DNA of 64,000 nt from Acidobacteriota bacterium (GTDB lineage: Bacteria > Acidobacteriota > Terriglobia > Terriglobales > Acidobacteriaceae). Both the position numbers and the translations under genes were made by a program. Below, one piece after another: positions 43,897-52,586 of the stretch. Where the stretch lies: contig JAFDVR010000017.1 of the NCBI GenBank assembly GCA_018268855.1, positions 124,001 through 188,000 on the forward strand. The letters run 5' to 3'. Positions within the stretch are counted from its first letter, which is position 1. The number at the start of each line of letters is the position of its first letter. The notes beneath the pieces were generated by a model, which saw only the letters and a program-made list of their open reading frames with translations, made no database searches and was not told where the DNA came from.

Positions 43897-45237
43897 TTGC
43901 ATCAAGCAGCACGTCCAGAGGCCTCGCCCTTCGTCCGAATTCCAGCTTTCCTTCGTGCCGCTGGCGCAGCTTCGTCTTTGGCTGCTGCCTTTGTGCTGGC
44001 TGGTTGCGGAAACCCATATCGCCCTGTTGTTGCATCCATAAGCCCTACTGGGCCAGCTTCTCAGCCACAGAAGTACGCGGTCACCGTCGCGAAATCGGGC
44101 GTTCTCAGCGTGATCGATTTTTCCGGCGATACGGTGATGAGCACCGCGCAGACCTCTGCCAATCCCAGCTACTTCGCTATGGGACTATCGGGAGATGGAT
44201 ACATCTTGCATTGTGATGATCCCGCCTCACCGAACTGCAATGGGCTGATCGACGGTGTCTCCGTCTCCGACCGCCTGCGCACCAAGGATGTTGTGCAAGC
44301 TTCGCTGGTGGCAGATGCTAAGCCAAACCAGATCTTCCCGGCAACAAATTACATTTACGTTACTCAGCCAGGGCGTTCTTCTGTCGCAGTGCTCAATGCT
44401 ACAGGTAACACGGGCCTTGCTCCCACTGCTCTTACAGAACTTCCCGTCGCTGCGAATCCCAATTTTGTGATTACGCGTAATCAGGCACCGCGCGTCTACG
44501 TGCTCAGCGGTGCTGCCACTGGCCCGACGGGTACAGTCACTCCTATTCAGATTTCTAACAACACCACAATTACACCCGTCAGCGTCGGCCAGCACCCTGT
44601 CTACGGCGTAATGAATGCAGACTATCGACGTGCCTTTGTAATGAATGAGGGCAGCGGCACTGTTTCCGTGATCAACATGCAGACCAATACGCTGGATATG
44701 TCTTCGACATTGCCGACTGGGACGATCCCTGTAGGTTCCAATCCGGTGTGGGCTGATATTGCAGATTCCACCAACGTGCTGGCGGTGCTCAATCAGGGCA
44801 GCGGTACTACTCCAGGTTCGCTTTCCATCATCAATATTCCGCTTTGCAATGTAATTACCAACCCTACCTCTACCTGCGACCCGTCCAATCCCAGTGATGC
44901 CGTAGGCTTTGGAACGGTGTTGCGGACGGTTCCAGTGGGCATTAATCCGTTTATGGTTTCCATTTTGCAGGACCAGAACAAGGCTTATGTCTCCAACACT
45001 GGTTCTGATTCCATCTCGGTGATCGACCTCACTACGATGACTAAGATCAAGGACATTCCAGTAAATGGACATCCTACCTGGATTGCAGCTACCAACGGCA
45101 ATCCAACAGGTAAGGTCTACGTGATCTGCAATAATTCCGACCAGCTCACCATCATCTACACCGATACGGATACAGCTCAGACTACGACTATTCCGATTCA
45201 AGGCACGGGCGTTTCCGTCAGAATGTCAGCGCAGTAA
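43897..45237 (+). CDS. YncE-like beta-propeller lipoprotein
   Basis: Lipid-anchored extracytoplasmic beta-propeller of 446 aa. A lipobox LAGC near residue 30 follows a long signal peptide. Blades repeat short segments such as SVINMQTNTLD, VIDLTTMTKIKDIPVNGHP and VAVLNATGNTG, typical of YVTN/YncE proteins whose function is unclear but may bind DNA or cell-surface ligands. AGGAG lies 5 nt before the TTG at 43897, the only start with support, so this is a TTG-initiated gene. A strong hairpin terminator follows. Confidence 0.88.
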   Translation: MHQAARPEASPFVRIPAFLRAAGAASSLAAAFVLAGCGNPYRPVVASISPTGPASQPQKYAVTVAKSGVLSVIDFSGDTVMSTAQTSANPSYFAMGLSGDGYILHCDDPASPNCNGLIDGVSVSDRLRTKDVVQASLVADAKPNQIFPATNYIYVTQPGRSSVAVLNATGNTGLAPTALTELPVAANPNFVITRNQAPRVYVLSGAATGPTGTVTPIQISNNTTITPVSVGQHPVYGVMNADYRRAFVMNEGSGTVSVINMQTNTLDMSSTLPTGTIPVGSNPVWADIADSTNVLAVLNQGSGTTPGSLSIINIPLCNVITNPTSTCDPSNPSDAVGFGTVLRTVPVGINPFMVSILQDQNKAYVSNTGSDSISVIDLTTMTKIKDIPVNGHPTWIAATNGNPTGKVYVICNNSDQLTIIYTDTDTAQTTTIPIQGTGVSVRMSAQ

Positions 45238-45256
45238 TTCTGTTCTTATCAGTAAT

Positions 45257-45287
45257 AAAAGAGTGGACTCAGGTGAGCCCCTCTTTT
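45257..45287. terminator. bidirectional intrinsic terminator
   Basis: AAAAGAG and CTCTTTT frame an inner GG/CC and CTCA/TGAG stem, so both strands have A/T-rich flanks. It separates the convergent YncE-like lipoprotein and anti-sigma genes. Confidence 0.8.
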
Positions 45288-45300
45288 TATTTCGAGATAA

Positions 45301-46188
45301 CTATTGGCCGATCATCACGATCGGCATGGTGGGTTCTTCAGCACCACCATCGTCTTCCACTGTCACGCCAAATTTGCTTACCGTCAGGCCTTTTGGCATA
45401 TCTGGCAACATAATCTGAGCAAATCCCTGACGGTCTGGTTTGAAAGTGCCTGCGGCTATCGGTTTCGCTCCGTCACCGGCAGGAATTAACCAAAGCTCAT
45501 ACGTCTTTGCATCCGGTAAAGGATCCAGATTGGCCCCTTGGAAGAGCAGGGAGCCGCGTTCCGGCAGATAGGCTACGCGTCCGGTTGCCGGGGGCTTTAC
45601 ATCTACCTTCGTCAGCACAAACTTCTGTGTTGATGCCGCAGTAAGTGTGTCCATCACCAGTCGCGCACGTTCTGCGCTTTCATTGGCAATGCTCAACTCT
45701 GTCGCTTGCCTGCGCACGCGGGCCTGCAACTGGTCGCGATCATGGGTAACAAATATTGCATAGAAGGTTAAACCCGCAGCCGCAACCCATCCAACCCAGG
45801 GAAAGATAACCCCGAACCATCCCCGATGCTCGGCAACGTGATGATCTTCTGCCTGCTGATAAGACCGTAGAAACTGCGTCTCAGGCTCACTCTGCGATGA
45901 AATATGAGCAGCAGCCTCCGCCGGTTCAAATCCGGCAAACGGCACAGCCTTCTTCTCTCGTGCCACTTCTTTCATCAGCCGTTGGCGAGCCAGCGTTGGA
46001 GGGGAATGCATCTCTACCCCCATAGCGAACGACGCCAGATCGCCACGAATGGTTGCAAGTTCCTGCCGCGCCTCAGAAGACGTTGCCAGAAACTGTTCCA
46101 CGGCAAACCTATCTTCATCACTTAGAAGATGCATGGCATACAGCGCCAGATCTTCCGCCGAAATATCGGGCCGGTTCATTCCGTTCAT
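45301..46188 (-). CDS. RskA-family anti-sigma factor
   Basis: A 295-aa membrane protein that should hold the adjacent sigma factor inactive. The N-terminal about 110 residues form a helical anti-sigma domain (ISAEDLALYAMHLLSDEDR) with no zinc-binding Cys/His motif, a single transmembrane helix lies near residues 130-147 (PWVGWVAAAGLTFYAIFV), and the periplasmic C-terminus has the RskA domain from YLPERGSLLF onward with LPDAKTYELWLIPAG. Release probably needs regulated proteolysis. It overlaps the sigma gene by 4 nt. Confidence 0.9.
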   Translation of the reverse strand: MNGMNRPDISAEDLALYAMHLLSDEDRFAVEQFLATSSEARQELATIRGDLASFAMGVEMHSPPTLARQRLMKEVAREKKAVPFAGFEPAEAAAHISSQSEPETQFLRSYQQAEDHHVAEHRGWFGVIFPWVGWVAAAGLTFYAIFVTHDRDQLQARVRRQATELSIANESAERARLVMDTLTAASTQKFVLTKVDVKPPATGRVAYLPERGSLLFQGANLDPLPDAKTYELWLIPAGDGAKPIAAGTFKPDRQGFAQIMLPDMPKGLTVSKFGVTVEDDGGAEEPTMPIVMIGQ

Positions 46189-46709
46189 GCCATCATCCCC
46201 TTTCTCACAGCAATCAGAGCTGCGCGTATGCGTGTCTTCACGGTGCCCAGCGGCTCGCCGGTCATTTCGGCGATCTCCGTGTGTGTCAATCCATCGAAGA
46301 ACGCCATTTCCAAAGTCTTTCGTTGCTCAACAGACAGCGTCTGGATAATGCCGCGTGCCTTGTTCGTCATCCACGTTCGCTCGGCCTCATCGGCCAGGTT
46401 GGTACGCGAAGCCAGGGCCACATCCTCCACAGGAGTCATGACACGGCGGCGGCGCAACACATCGATGGATCGATTCCGCGCGACCACCGCAAGCCATCCA
46501 CCCAGACTGCCGCGTGTGGACAGAAAGCTCTCCGGTGCGCGCCATATCTGCATAAAAATTTCCTGCACTACATCTTCAGCCGCAGTTGCATCGCGCAGAA
46601 CGCGCAGAGACACGGAATACACCAGCTTCGAATAACGATCGTAGAGGTTTCCCATCGCACGCTCGTCTCCACGCTGTATCTGCGCCAGCAGCGATGCATC
46701 ATCGTCCAT
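46185..46709 (-). CDS. ECF-type RNA polymerase sigma factor (SigK-like)
   Basis: ECF sigma-70 factor of 174 aa paired with the RskA-type anti-sigma. Region 2 covers about residues 15-75 (LYDRYSKLVYSVSLRVLRD to DVVQEIFMQIWRAPESF), region 4 about residues 110-165 with the helix-turn-helix HTEIAEMTGEPLGTVKTRIRAA. The ATG at 46709 is favoured because earlier codons form an implausible Gly/Gln-rich extension; AGGAGG lies about 13 nt upstream, a long spacing, so a start nearer the Shine-Dalgarno sequence may exist. It is divergent from tlyA. Confidence 0.88.
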   Translation of the reverse strand: MDDDASLLAQIQRGDERAMGNLYDRYSKLVYSVSLRVLRDATAAEDVVQEIFMQIWRAPESFLSTRGSLGGWLAVVARNRSIDVLRRRRVMTPVEDVALASRTNLADEAERTWMTNKARGIIQTLSVEQRKTLEMAFFDGLTHTEIAEMTGEPLGTVKTRIRAALIAVRKGMMA

Positions 46710-46881
46710 GCGGGGCCCCTGTCCTCCTCCTGCATCGTTTTCCTGATAGATAGAACGAACCAAGTGGCACCTTTGGATGGATAAGACATTAACTAAATCG
46801 AACAAACCGTACGAGCGATATCGAGCAACAGTGTACCTCGGAACGCATGGGTTCCATCACCTCTACACTAATGAGACAGTC

Positions 46882-47640
46882 ATGCCCATCCGTCTCGACA
46901 AACTCCTCGCCGATCGCGCTCTTCTTCCATCTCGTGAGCGGGCCCAGGCCATGGTGCTTGCAGGACGTGTCCTGGTAAACGAACAAAAAATCACCAAACC
47001 CGGTGCGCAGGTCGCAGAAAACGCGGTCATTCGTCTGCTCGGCGAAGATCTCCGCTACGTCTCACGCGGTGGCCTCAAGCTCGAAAAGGCGCTCTCTCAT
47101 TGGAATATCGACCTCCCCGGACGCAGCACAGTAGACATCGGCGCTTCCACTGGCGGTTTCACCGATTGCATGCTGCAGCACGGTGCATCGCACGTGCTCG
47201 CTGTCGACACAGGCTATGGACAGATCGCACACAAACTCCGTGCCGATGAGCGAGTCCGCCTGATGGAGCGCACCAACGCCCGCCTGCTAGAATCCGGCAC
47301 ACTCGCACGCGAAGCTGCCGCTCCGCCCACCTTCTTCAGCATGGACGTCTCCTTCATCGGAGCTTCACTCGTCCTTCCTGCTGTTCTCCTCGCACTCGCC
47401 GCACCTGGCACTTCGTGGAGAGGGGAAGCCGTCATCCTCGTCAAACCGCAATTCGAAGCAGGCCGCGAGCACGTCGGCAAAGGCGGCATCGTCCGCGATC
47501 CGGCCGCACACGCCATCGCCATCGAGCGCGTAAAGCAAACCATCGCTCCTCTCGGCGCAAGCAATATCGAAGTTATCGAATCTCCAATCACCGGCACCGA
47601 AGGCAACCGCGAGTTCCTCCTTCACGCGACATTTATGTAG
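46882..47640 (+). CDS. tlyA: TlyA-family RNA 2'-O-methyltransferase
   Basis: Two-domain protein of 252 aa: an N-terminal S4 RNA-binding domain (about residues 1-60, RLDKLLADRALLPSRERAQ) and an FtsJ/RrmJ-like methyltransferase with SAM-binding TVDIGASTGGFTDCML and DVSFIG. In mycobacteria TlyA methylates 16S and 23S rRNA; here the substrate is inferred. The ATG at 46882 starts the S4 domain; a longer frame to 46777 adds 35 residues with no domain. It is 23 nt before nadK. Confidence 0.9.
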   Translation: MPIRLDKLLADRALLPSRERAQAMVLAGRVLVNEQKITKPGAQVAENAVIRLLGEDLRYVSRGGLKLEKALSHWNIDLPGRSTVDIGASTGGFTDCMLQHGASHVLAVDTGYGQIAHKLRADERVRLMERTNARLLESGTLAREAAAPPTFFSMDVSFIGASLVLPAVLLALAAPGTSWRGEAVILVKPQFEAGREHVGKGGIVRDPAAHAIAIERVKQTIAPLGASNIEVIESPITGTEGNREFLLHATFM

Positions 47641-47662
47641 TGCCGTATAAACTCAAAGGTGC

Positions 47663-48520
47663 ATGCGTAAGGTCGCTATCATCTCCAAGCCGCAGAAGCC
47701 AGAGCTCGCCACGCTTCTGCCCGAACTCATCCACTGGCTCGGTGCTCATCAACTTGAGGCGGTCCTCGATCCCATCAGCGGCTCTTATATTGGGGAAGGG
47801 GAGTGCTGCGATCGCGCACAACTCATCGGACACAACCCCGAACTCGTCATCGTCTTGGGCGGAGATGGCACACTCCTTGCCGCTGCACGTGCTTTCGCAA
47901 AAACAGACATCCCTATTCTCAGCGTGAATCTCGGTTCTCTAGGTTTCCTTACAGAGGTGCCACTCTCCCAGCTCTACATCACACTCGAGGGTTGGCTCGA
48001 AGGCCGCAGCGGGCTTGACGAACGTGGCATGATGCACGCACGCCTCGTCCGCGACGGCAAAATCATCCATGAGTGGGACGCCCTCAACGATGTAGTCATC
48101 TCCAAAGGCGCCATCGCCCGCATGGGCGACTACAACATCCATCTCGACCGCCAGCTCGTCGCCCAGTTCCGCGCCGACGGCATCATCGTCGCCACGCCAA
48201 CTGGATCCACCGCCTACAATCTCTCAGCCAACGGACCAATCGTCATGTCCAGCGTAGACGCGCTCATCGTCACGCCCATCTGCCCGCACCTGCTCACCAT
48301 CCGCCCCATCGTCGTCCCCGGCGGAGCAGAGATTTCCGTCTGCGTCACCGGCATCGCCGACCAGACCTACCTCACCGTAGATGGCCAGGAAGCCGTCGAA
48401 CTCCAGCTCAACGACGAACTCAACTGCGGCCGCTCACCCTACCGCGTCCGTATGGTGCGCCTCGGCGAACACGGCCTCTTCGGCGTCTTGCGCTCCAAGC
48501 TGAAATGGGGCCAGCGCTAG
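47663..48520 (+). CDS. nadK: NAD kinase
   Basis: Phosphorylates NAD to NADP using ATP. The family motifs GGDGTLLAAAR (about residues 73-83), NLGSLGFLTE and the Gly-rich TPTGSTAYNLSANGPI are present. AAAGGTG lies 2 nt before the ATG at 47663. At 285 aa it has the usual length. It is probably cotranscribed with tlyA. Confidence 0.96.
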   Translation: MRKVAIISKPQKPELATLLPELIHWLGAHQLEAVLDPISGSYIGEGECCDRAQLIGHNPELVIVLGGDGTLLAAARAFAKTDIPILSVNLGSLGFLTEVPLSQLYITLEGWLEGRSGLDERGMMHARLVRDGKIIHEWDALNDVVISKGAIARMGDYNIHLDRQLVAQFRADGIIVATPTGSTAYNLSANGPIVMSSVDALIVTPICPHLLTIRPIVVPGGAEISVCVTGIADQTYLTVDGQEAVELQLNDELNCGRSPYRVRMVRLGEHGLFGVLRSKLKWGQR

Positions 48521-48530
48521 CTGCTAGCAA

Positions 48531-48553
48531 AAAGAAAACCCGCCATCGGCGGG
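48531..48553 (-). terminator. tRNA-Arg terminator
   Basis: On the minus strand the stem CCCGCC/GGCGGG with a GAT loop is followed by TTTTCTTTTT. It lies 18 nt beyond the 3' end of the tRNA. On the plus strand no T run follows, so it does not serve nadK. Confidence 0.85.
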
Positions 48554-48570
48554 CTCAGACAATCGAGTTA

Positions 48571-48646
48571 TGGTGCGCCCGGAAGGAGTCGAACCTCCGA
48601 CCTATTGGTTCGTAGCCAATTGCTCTATCCACTGAGCTACGGGCGC
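48571..48646 (-). tRNA. tRNA-Arg (anticodon ACG)
   Basis: A 76-nt cloverleaf with encoded CCA. The acceptor GCGCCCG pairs with CGGGCGC, the D stem GCTC with GAGC, the anticodon stem is ATTGG/CCAAT around loop CTACGAA, and the T arm has TTCGACT. Anticodon ACG is the classic substrate for TadA (A34 to inosine), encoded at 19854-20318. Confidence 0.97.
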
Positions 48647-48696
48647 ACGTCTCTTACTGACAACTCTTCGAGAATAACACAAAATCTGTGTGGCAT

Positions 48697-48960
48697 TTAA
48701 CTCGCAGGCGATGTCTCAATCACTTCAAGCGCAGGCGTAAGATTTACCTGTTCCACTACGTCGATTCCCGCGCGTCGCACAAACTGCCGGACCGTCGGCT
48801 CAGTCAAACGCGTCGCATCATATTCCACGCGCACCGTATGTTCTGCTTCATGCAGACGCACAGCGCGAATGCCATACACCTCGCGCAGCTTGGCAAGAGA
48901 AACCACCGCAGCCTCGGTTGGCTGCGCTTCGTAGCGGTATAGAACGTCAACGTTAGTCAC
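48697..48960 (-). CDS. small HMA-like ferredoxin-fold protein without metal-binding CxxC
   Basis: An 87-aa protein whose pattern (VDVLYRYEA, then an helix, RAVRLHEAEHTVRVEYD, a second helix) is the beta-alpha-beta layout of heavy-metal-associated domains, but the CxxC motif is absent, so metal carriage is unlikely. The start is GTG at 48960. It is divergent from galK, with 68 nt between. Function unknown. Confidence 0.62.
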   Translation of the reverse strand: MTNVDVLYRYEAQPTEAAVVSLAKLREVYGIRAVRLHEAEHTVRVEYDATRLTEPTVRQFVRRAGIDVVEQVNLTPALEVIETSPAS

Positions 48961-49028
48961 ACGGCAATTTTAGCAGCGGAGTTATTCTCAGCGCGCTCCG
49001 CTACAATCGACCTGTTACGAAGAAAATC

Positions 49029-50195
49029 ATGATCTCCTATTCTGAACAACTTTCTGCACATCAAGCACGCTTCCAGTCCGAAGGGCAGCTTTTCTCAGCA
49101 CCGGCGCGCGTCAATCTTATCGGCGAACACACCGACTACACCGGCGGCTTCGTCATGCCGCTCGCCATCGACTTTGAGACCGTCGCCGTCGTAAGCCGCC
49201 GCACCGACAACAAGGCCGTCCTCTACTCCGCAAACTTCAAAGAGCAGGTAGAGTTCGATCTCGCCACGCTCGCGCCCAACGACAAGGGCCACTGGAGCGA
49301 CTACGGCATGGGTGTCGCATGGGCCTTGCAGCAGAAGGGAATCGCCGTTCCCGGCTTCAATCTCTCGGTCGACGGCAACGTACCGCTCGGCGCTGGTCTC
49401 AGTTCGTCGGCTTCCATCGAAGTCGCTGTCTGCATGGCGCTCCTCTCGCTCGTAGATACCAAACTCACCGGCCCCGAGATCGCCATCCTCTGCCGCAAGG
49501 CTGAAAACGATTTCGCGCACTCGCCCTGCGGCATCATGGACCAGTTCGTCATCACCAACGCCGCCGCGGACAAGGCCCTCCTTCTCGACTGCCGCTCGCT
49601 CGACTTCTATCTCCTCCCGCTCGGTACAGACACCAAGATCGTCATCGCCAACTCCATGGTCAAGCACTCCATCGCAGAAGGTGAGTACGGGGACCGCCGT
49701 GGCGAGGTAGAAGCCGGACAGGCCGCATTGCACGAGATGAACCCGCAGATCAAGCTCCTCCGCGACGCCAACATGGATGATCTCCGCGCCGCGAAGAGCA
49801 AGATGAGCGAAGCCTCCTTCAAGCGCTGCCGCCATATCATTACGGAAAATGCGCGCGTCCTTGAAGCCCGCTCCGCCCTTACCAGCGGAGACATGCGCCG
49901 CTTCGGCGACATCATGTTCGCCGCCCACGCCTCCATGCGCGACGACTTTCAGGCATCCTGCCCCGAAGTCGACAAACTCGTCGATCTCGCCCACGCTCTA
50001 CCCGGCTGCATCGGCGCACGCATTACCGGCGGAGGATTCGGCGGCTGCACCGTCAACGTGGTAGAAGCCGCACAGGCTGAAACTTTCGCCGAACAGTTGA
50101 AGCAGAAATACTTCGAAGCCACAGGCATCAAGAGCGACGTCTTCGTCTGCAAGGCCGTCGACGGCGCACTCGCACGCGCAGGGAAGTCCGCATGA
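49029..50195 (+). CDS. galK: galactokinase
   Basis: GHMP-family kinase that phosphorylates galactose at C1, the first step of the Leloir pathway. Motifs: [16 protein letters not shown] (substrate), [16 protein letters not shown] (ATP loop) and the C-terminal [15 protein letters not shown]. At 388 aa it is typical. Its stop overlaps the galT start (ATGA). Confidence 0.96.
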   Translation: MISYSEQLSAHQARFQSEGQLFSAPARVNLIGEHTDYTGGFVMPLAIDFETVAVVSRRTDNKAVLYSANFKEQVEFDLATLAPNDKGHWSDYGMGVAWALQQKGIAVPGFNLSVDGNVPLGAGLSSSASIEVAVCMALLSLVDTKLTGPEIAILCRKAENDFAHSPCGIMDQFVITNAAADKALLLDCRSLDFYLLPLGTDTKIVIANSMVKHSIAEGEYGDRRGEVEAGQAALHEMNPQIKLLRDANMDDLRAAKSKMSEASFKRCRHIITENARVLEARSALTSGDMRRFGDIMFAAHASMRDDFQASCPEVDKLVDLAHALPGCIGARITGGGFGGCTVNVVEAAQAETFAEQLKQKYFEATGIKSDVFVCKAVDGALARAGKSA

Positions 50196-51232
50196 ACGAA
50201 GCCCTCCTAAGCAGCACGCCTCACCGCCGCTGGAACCCGCTCAAAGGCGAGTGGGTCGTCGTCTCGCCGCACCGTACGCAGCGTCCGTGGCAGGGCCAGA
50301 CCGAGACTACCGCCGCCCCGGACATTCCGCAGTACGACCCCACCTGCTATCTCTGCCCCGGCAATCCCCGCGCAGGAGGCGCGCAAACACCGAAGTACGA
50401 TTCCACCTTCGTCTTCGATAACGACTACGCCGCGCTCAAGCCTGAGATCGAAACCTTCAAAAATGACGAAGAGGGCAAACACCTCATCGTCGCCGAAAGC
50501 GAACGTGGCATCTGCCGCGTCATCTGCTTCTCACCGCGCCACGATCTCACACTCGCCAAGATGGACGTCCCTGCCATCCGCAAAGTAGTCGATGTGTGGA
50601 CAGAACAACTGCTCGATCTCGCCAGCACCGGCTGGATCAAATACGTTCAGATCTTCGAGAACCGCGGCGCCATGATGGGCGCCAGCAATCCGCATCCCCA
50701 CGGACAGATCTGGGCCAGCGAAACCGTCCCCAACGAGCCGCGCACAGAAACCGAACAGCAGCTTAACTACTTCCAGAAGAACAACCGCACGCTGCTCGCC
50801 GACTATCTCGCGCTCGAACAAAAGTCAGGCGAACGCATCGTCTTCCAGAACGAACACTTCGTCGCCCTCATCCCATACTGGGCCGTCTGGCCATTCGAGA
50901 CGATGATCATCTCCAAGCGCGCCGTTGCCGGACTCGACCAACTCACCGAAGCCGAACGCGATGCGCTCGCAGACGCACTCCAGCGCCTCACGCGCACCTA
51001 TGACCACGTCTTCGACGTCTCATTCCCATATTCCATGGGCCTGCACGGCCGCCCCACCGACGGCGAAGCCCATCCCGAGTGGCACTTCCACCTGCACTTC
51101 TATCCGCCACTCCTGCGTTCCGCCACGGTCCGCAAATTCATGGTCGGCTTCGAACTCCTAGGCTCCCCGCAACGCGACATCACGCCCGAGTCCGCCGCCA
51201 ACACCCTGCGCACCGCAATGGCAAAAATCTAA
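50192..51232 (+). CDS. galT: galactose-1-phosphate uridylyltransferase
   Basis: Exchanges UMP between UDP-glucose and galactose-1-phosphate. The catalytic His-Pro-His is in NPHPHGQIW (about residues 168-176) and zinc ligands in [12 protein letters not shown]. At 346 aa it matches the bacterial enzyme. It forms a two-gene operon with galK; no galE or galM is in the window. Confidence 0.96.
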   Translation: MNEALLSSTPHRRWNPLKGEWVVVSPHRTQRPWQGQTETTAAPDIPQYDPTCYLCPGNPRAGGAQTPKYDSTFVFDNDYAALKPEIETFKNDEEGKHLIVAESERGICRVICFSPRHDLTLAKMDVPAIRKVVDVWTEQLLDLASTGWIKYVQIFENRGAMMGASNPHPHGQIWASETVPNEPRTETEQQLNYFQKNNRTLLADYLALEQKSGERIVFQNEHFVALIPYWAVWPFETMIISKRAVAGLDQLTEAERDALADALQRLTRTYDHVFDVSFPYSMGLHGRPTDGEAHPEWHFHLHFYPPLLRSATVRKFMVGFELLGSPQRDITPESAANTLRTAMAKI

Positions 51233-51242
51233 AGACACAACG

Positions 51243-51268
51243 AAAAAGACCAGGGCACCAGCCCTGGC
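51243..51268 (-). terminator. intrinsic terminator of rhaT
   Basis: On the minus strand the stem CCAGGGC/GCCCTGG (7 bp, four-base loop) is followed by TCTTTTTCG. It lies 37 nt past the rhaT stop and also between rhaT and the convergent galT. On the plus strand no T run follows. Confidence 0.8.
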
Positions 51269-51270
51269 CT

Positions 51271-51298
51271 CTAACAACTAAAAACTAACAACTAACAA
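51271..51298. repeat. heptanucleotide tandem repeat
   Basis: Four units of 7 bp in a row: CTAACAA three times and one CTAAAAA variant in second place. It sits between the galT and rhaT genes. Such short tandem repeats can slip during replication; nothing is known of this one. Confidence 0.85.
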
Positions 51299-51299
51299 C

Positions 51300-51329
51300 C
51301 GTGACTACCGCCGAAAGGCGGTAGTCACG
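51300..51329. other. 30-base perfect hairpin covering the end of rhaT
   Basis: Thirteen bases, CGTGACTACCGCC, pair exactly with GGCGGTAGTCACG around a GAAA tetraloop. The stem overlaps the rhaT stop codon (51305-51307) and the last eight codons. It may protect the mRNA 3' end or act with the nearby terminator. Confidence 0.8.
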
Positions 51330-52489
51330 GCAGGCGCTTCCTTCGTCTTCAAATAATTCCCGGCACCCACCACCACCGTAGCGCCAATCAACAGAAATAT
51401 TCCCAGCGTAACCATCGCCTTCGTGCGAACACTGGTCCCGCGCCACTCCTTCAGCACGAGCCCCCACAACGTCGCAAACAAAATGATCGACGCCATATGC
51501 AGCGTCCACGACGAAAACTCAAACTGACCCATCTTCGTCTGCCCCATCGAATAAAAGAAAAACTGGAAGTACCACACCACCCCTGCTATCGCGGCAAAGA
51601 TGTAGTTCACCACCAGTGTTTTGCCGGATAAGCGCAGCAGGGAAGGATCCATCGGATCGAATCCGGCGATCGTGTTGCCGCTCAGCGGAGCGGAACGCAA
51701 TGGATTGCTGCCCGGCTGACCGACAAACTCCGCGATCGACTTGTTCTTGATAATCAGAAACGCCGACCACACAAAGTTTGTAACAAACCCGCCCCACAAG
51801 ACAACAATCAGCACCGGCAGGTTCTGCCACAGATCAAGCTTTCCCTGCGCCAGCAGATGCGTCTTCGCAATATCCGCAATCGGCTTGCCTGCATCCAGAC
51901 CAACAGCAAAAAAGCTGCTCATGATTCCGGCAAACACCGCGACCAGCAGTCCCTTGCCAAACGAAAAATCCCGCTCACCAGCTTCAGCCTTCTCTTCAGC
52001 AGATACTTCGTGTTCCTTCCAATACCCGGCCACTCCATTTACCGCAATGGCCAGAAGGCAAACGCCGACGCCCGCGATCACCACCTGTCCTGAATGCTGA
52101 TGTGCAATCGTGCCGAGCTGTCCATGCATCACCGGCGGAATCAGCGTTCCAAACGCAGTGCAGAACCCAAGCGCAATCGCATATCCCAAAGCAATGCCGA
52201 GATAGCGAACACTCAATCCAAACGTGAGCCCGCCAATGCCCCACAACATGCCCCAGAAGATGGCCATGTGGATCGACTCTTTGGGCGACTCGCGCAGAAT
52301 CGAAACAAAGTCCGGCACAAAGATGGAGCAGAGTACCAGCGGGGCCACAATCCACGCGGCAAAGCCCTGGATGATCCAGTAAATCTCAAACGACCAGCGC
52401 TTGATGCCGCGAAAGGGAATAAAATTCGTCGCGGACGCAAAGCCGCCAATCCAGTGATAGATAACGCCTATGAGCGGGTTCGCTCCCAT
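51305..52489 (-). CDS. rhaT: L-rhamnose/H+ symporter
   Basis: Inner-membrane carrier that brings L-rhamnose into the cell with a proton, 394 aa. About ten transmembrane helices are visible. The N-terminus GVIYHWIGGFASATNF and the segment WGIGGLTFGLSVRYLGIALG match RhaT. It is divergently transcribed from lutA across a 97-nt promoter region, at the edge of the rhamnose island. Confidence 0.93.
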   Translation of the reverse strand: MGANPLIGVIYHWIGGFASATNFIPFRGIKRWSFEIYWIIQGFAAWIVAPLVLCSIFVPDFVSILRESPKESIHMAIFWGMLWGIGGLTFGLSVRYLGIALGYAIALGFCTAFGTLIPPVMHGQLGTIAHQHSGQVVIAGVGVCLLAIAVNGVAGYWKEHEVSAEEKAEAGERDFSFGKGLLVAVFAGIMSSFFAVGLDAGKPIADIAKTHLLAQGKLDLWQNLPVLIVVLWGGFVTNFVWSAFLIIKNKSIAEFVGQPGSNPLRSAPLSGNTIAGFDPMDPSLLRLSGKTLVVNYIFAAIAGVVWYFQFFFYSMGQTKMGQFEFSSWTLHMASIILFATLWGLVLKEWRGTSVRTKAMVTLGIFLLIGATVVVGAGNYLKTKEAPAVTTAFRR

Positions 52490-52552
52490 GCTTCAGTCCT
52501 CGATTTTCGTGAGCGCCGTCCATCCTAACGGATGCAAAGTGCTTCTGGGAAA

Positions 52553-52570
52553 TATAATCTCTATTGGAAC
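52553..52570 (+). promoter_or_regulatory. lutA promoter -10 and overlapping putative operator (site A)
   Basis: TATAAT at 52553-52558 is a perfect -10 hexamer about 28 nt before the lutA start; no good -35 lies 17 nt upstream. The 13-mer TCTCTATTGGAAC (52558-52570) overlaps its last base and matches site B at 12 of 13 bases and partly site C. A bound repressor here would mask the -10. Confidence 0.6.
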
Positions 52571-52586
52571 AAAGGAGAGCCGTGCG

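Noticed and set aside
51250..51267. Hairpin as galT terminator
   Set aside because: No T run follows on the plus strand; the T run is on the minus strand, so it serves rhaT.
51271..51298. Heptamer repeats as a CRISPR
   Set aside because: Units are 7 bp with no spacers and no cas genes.
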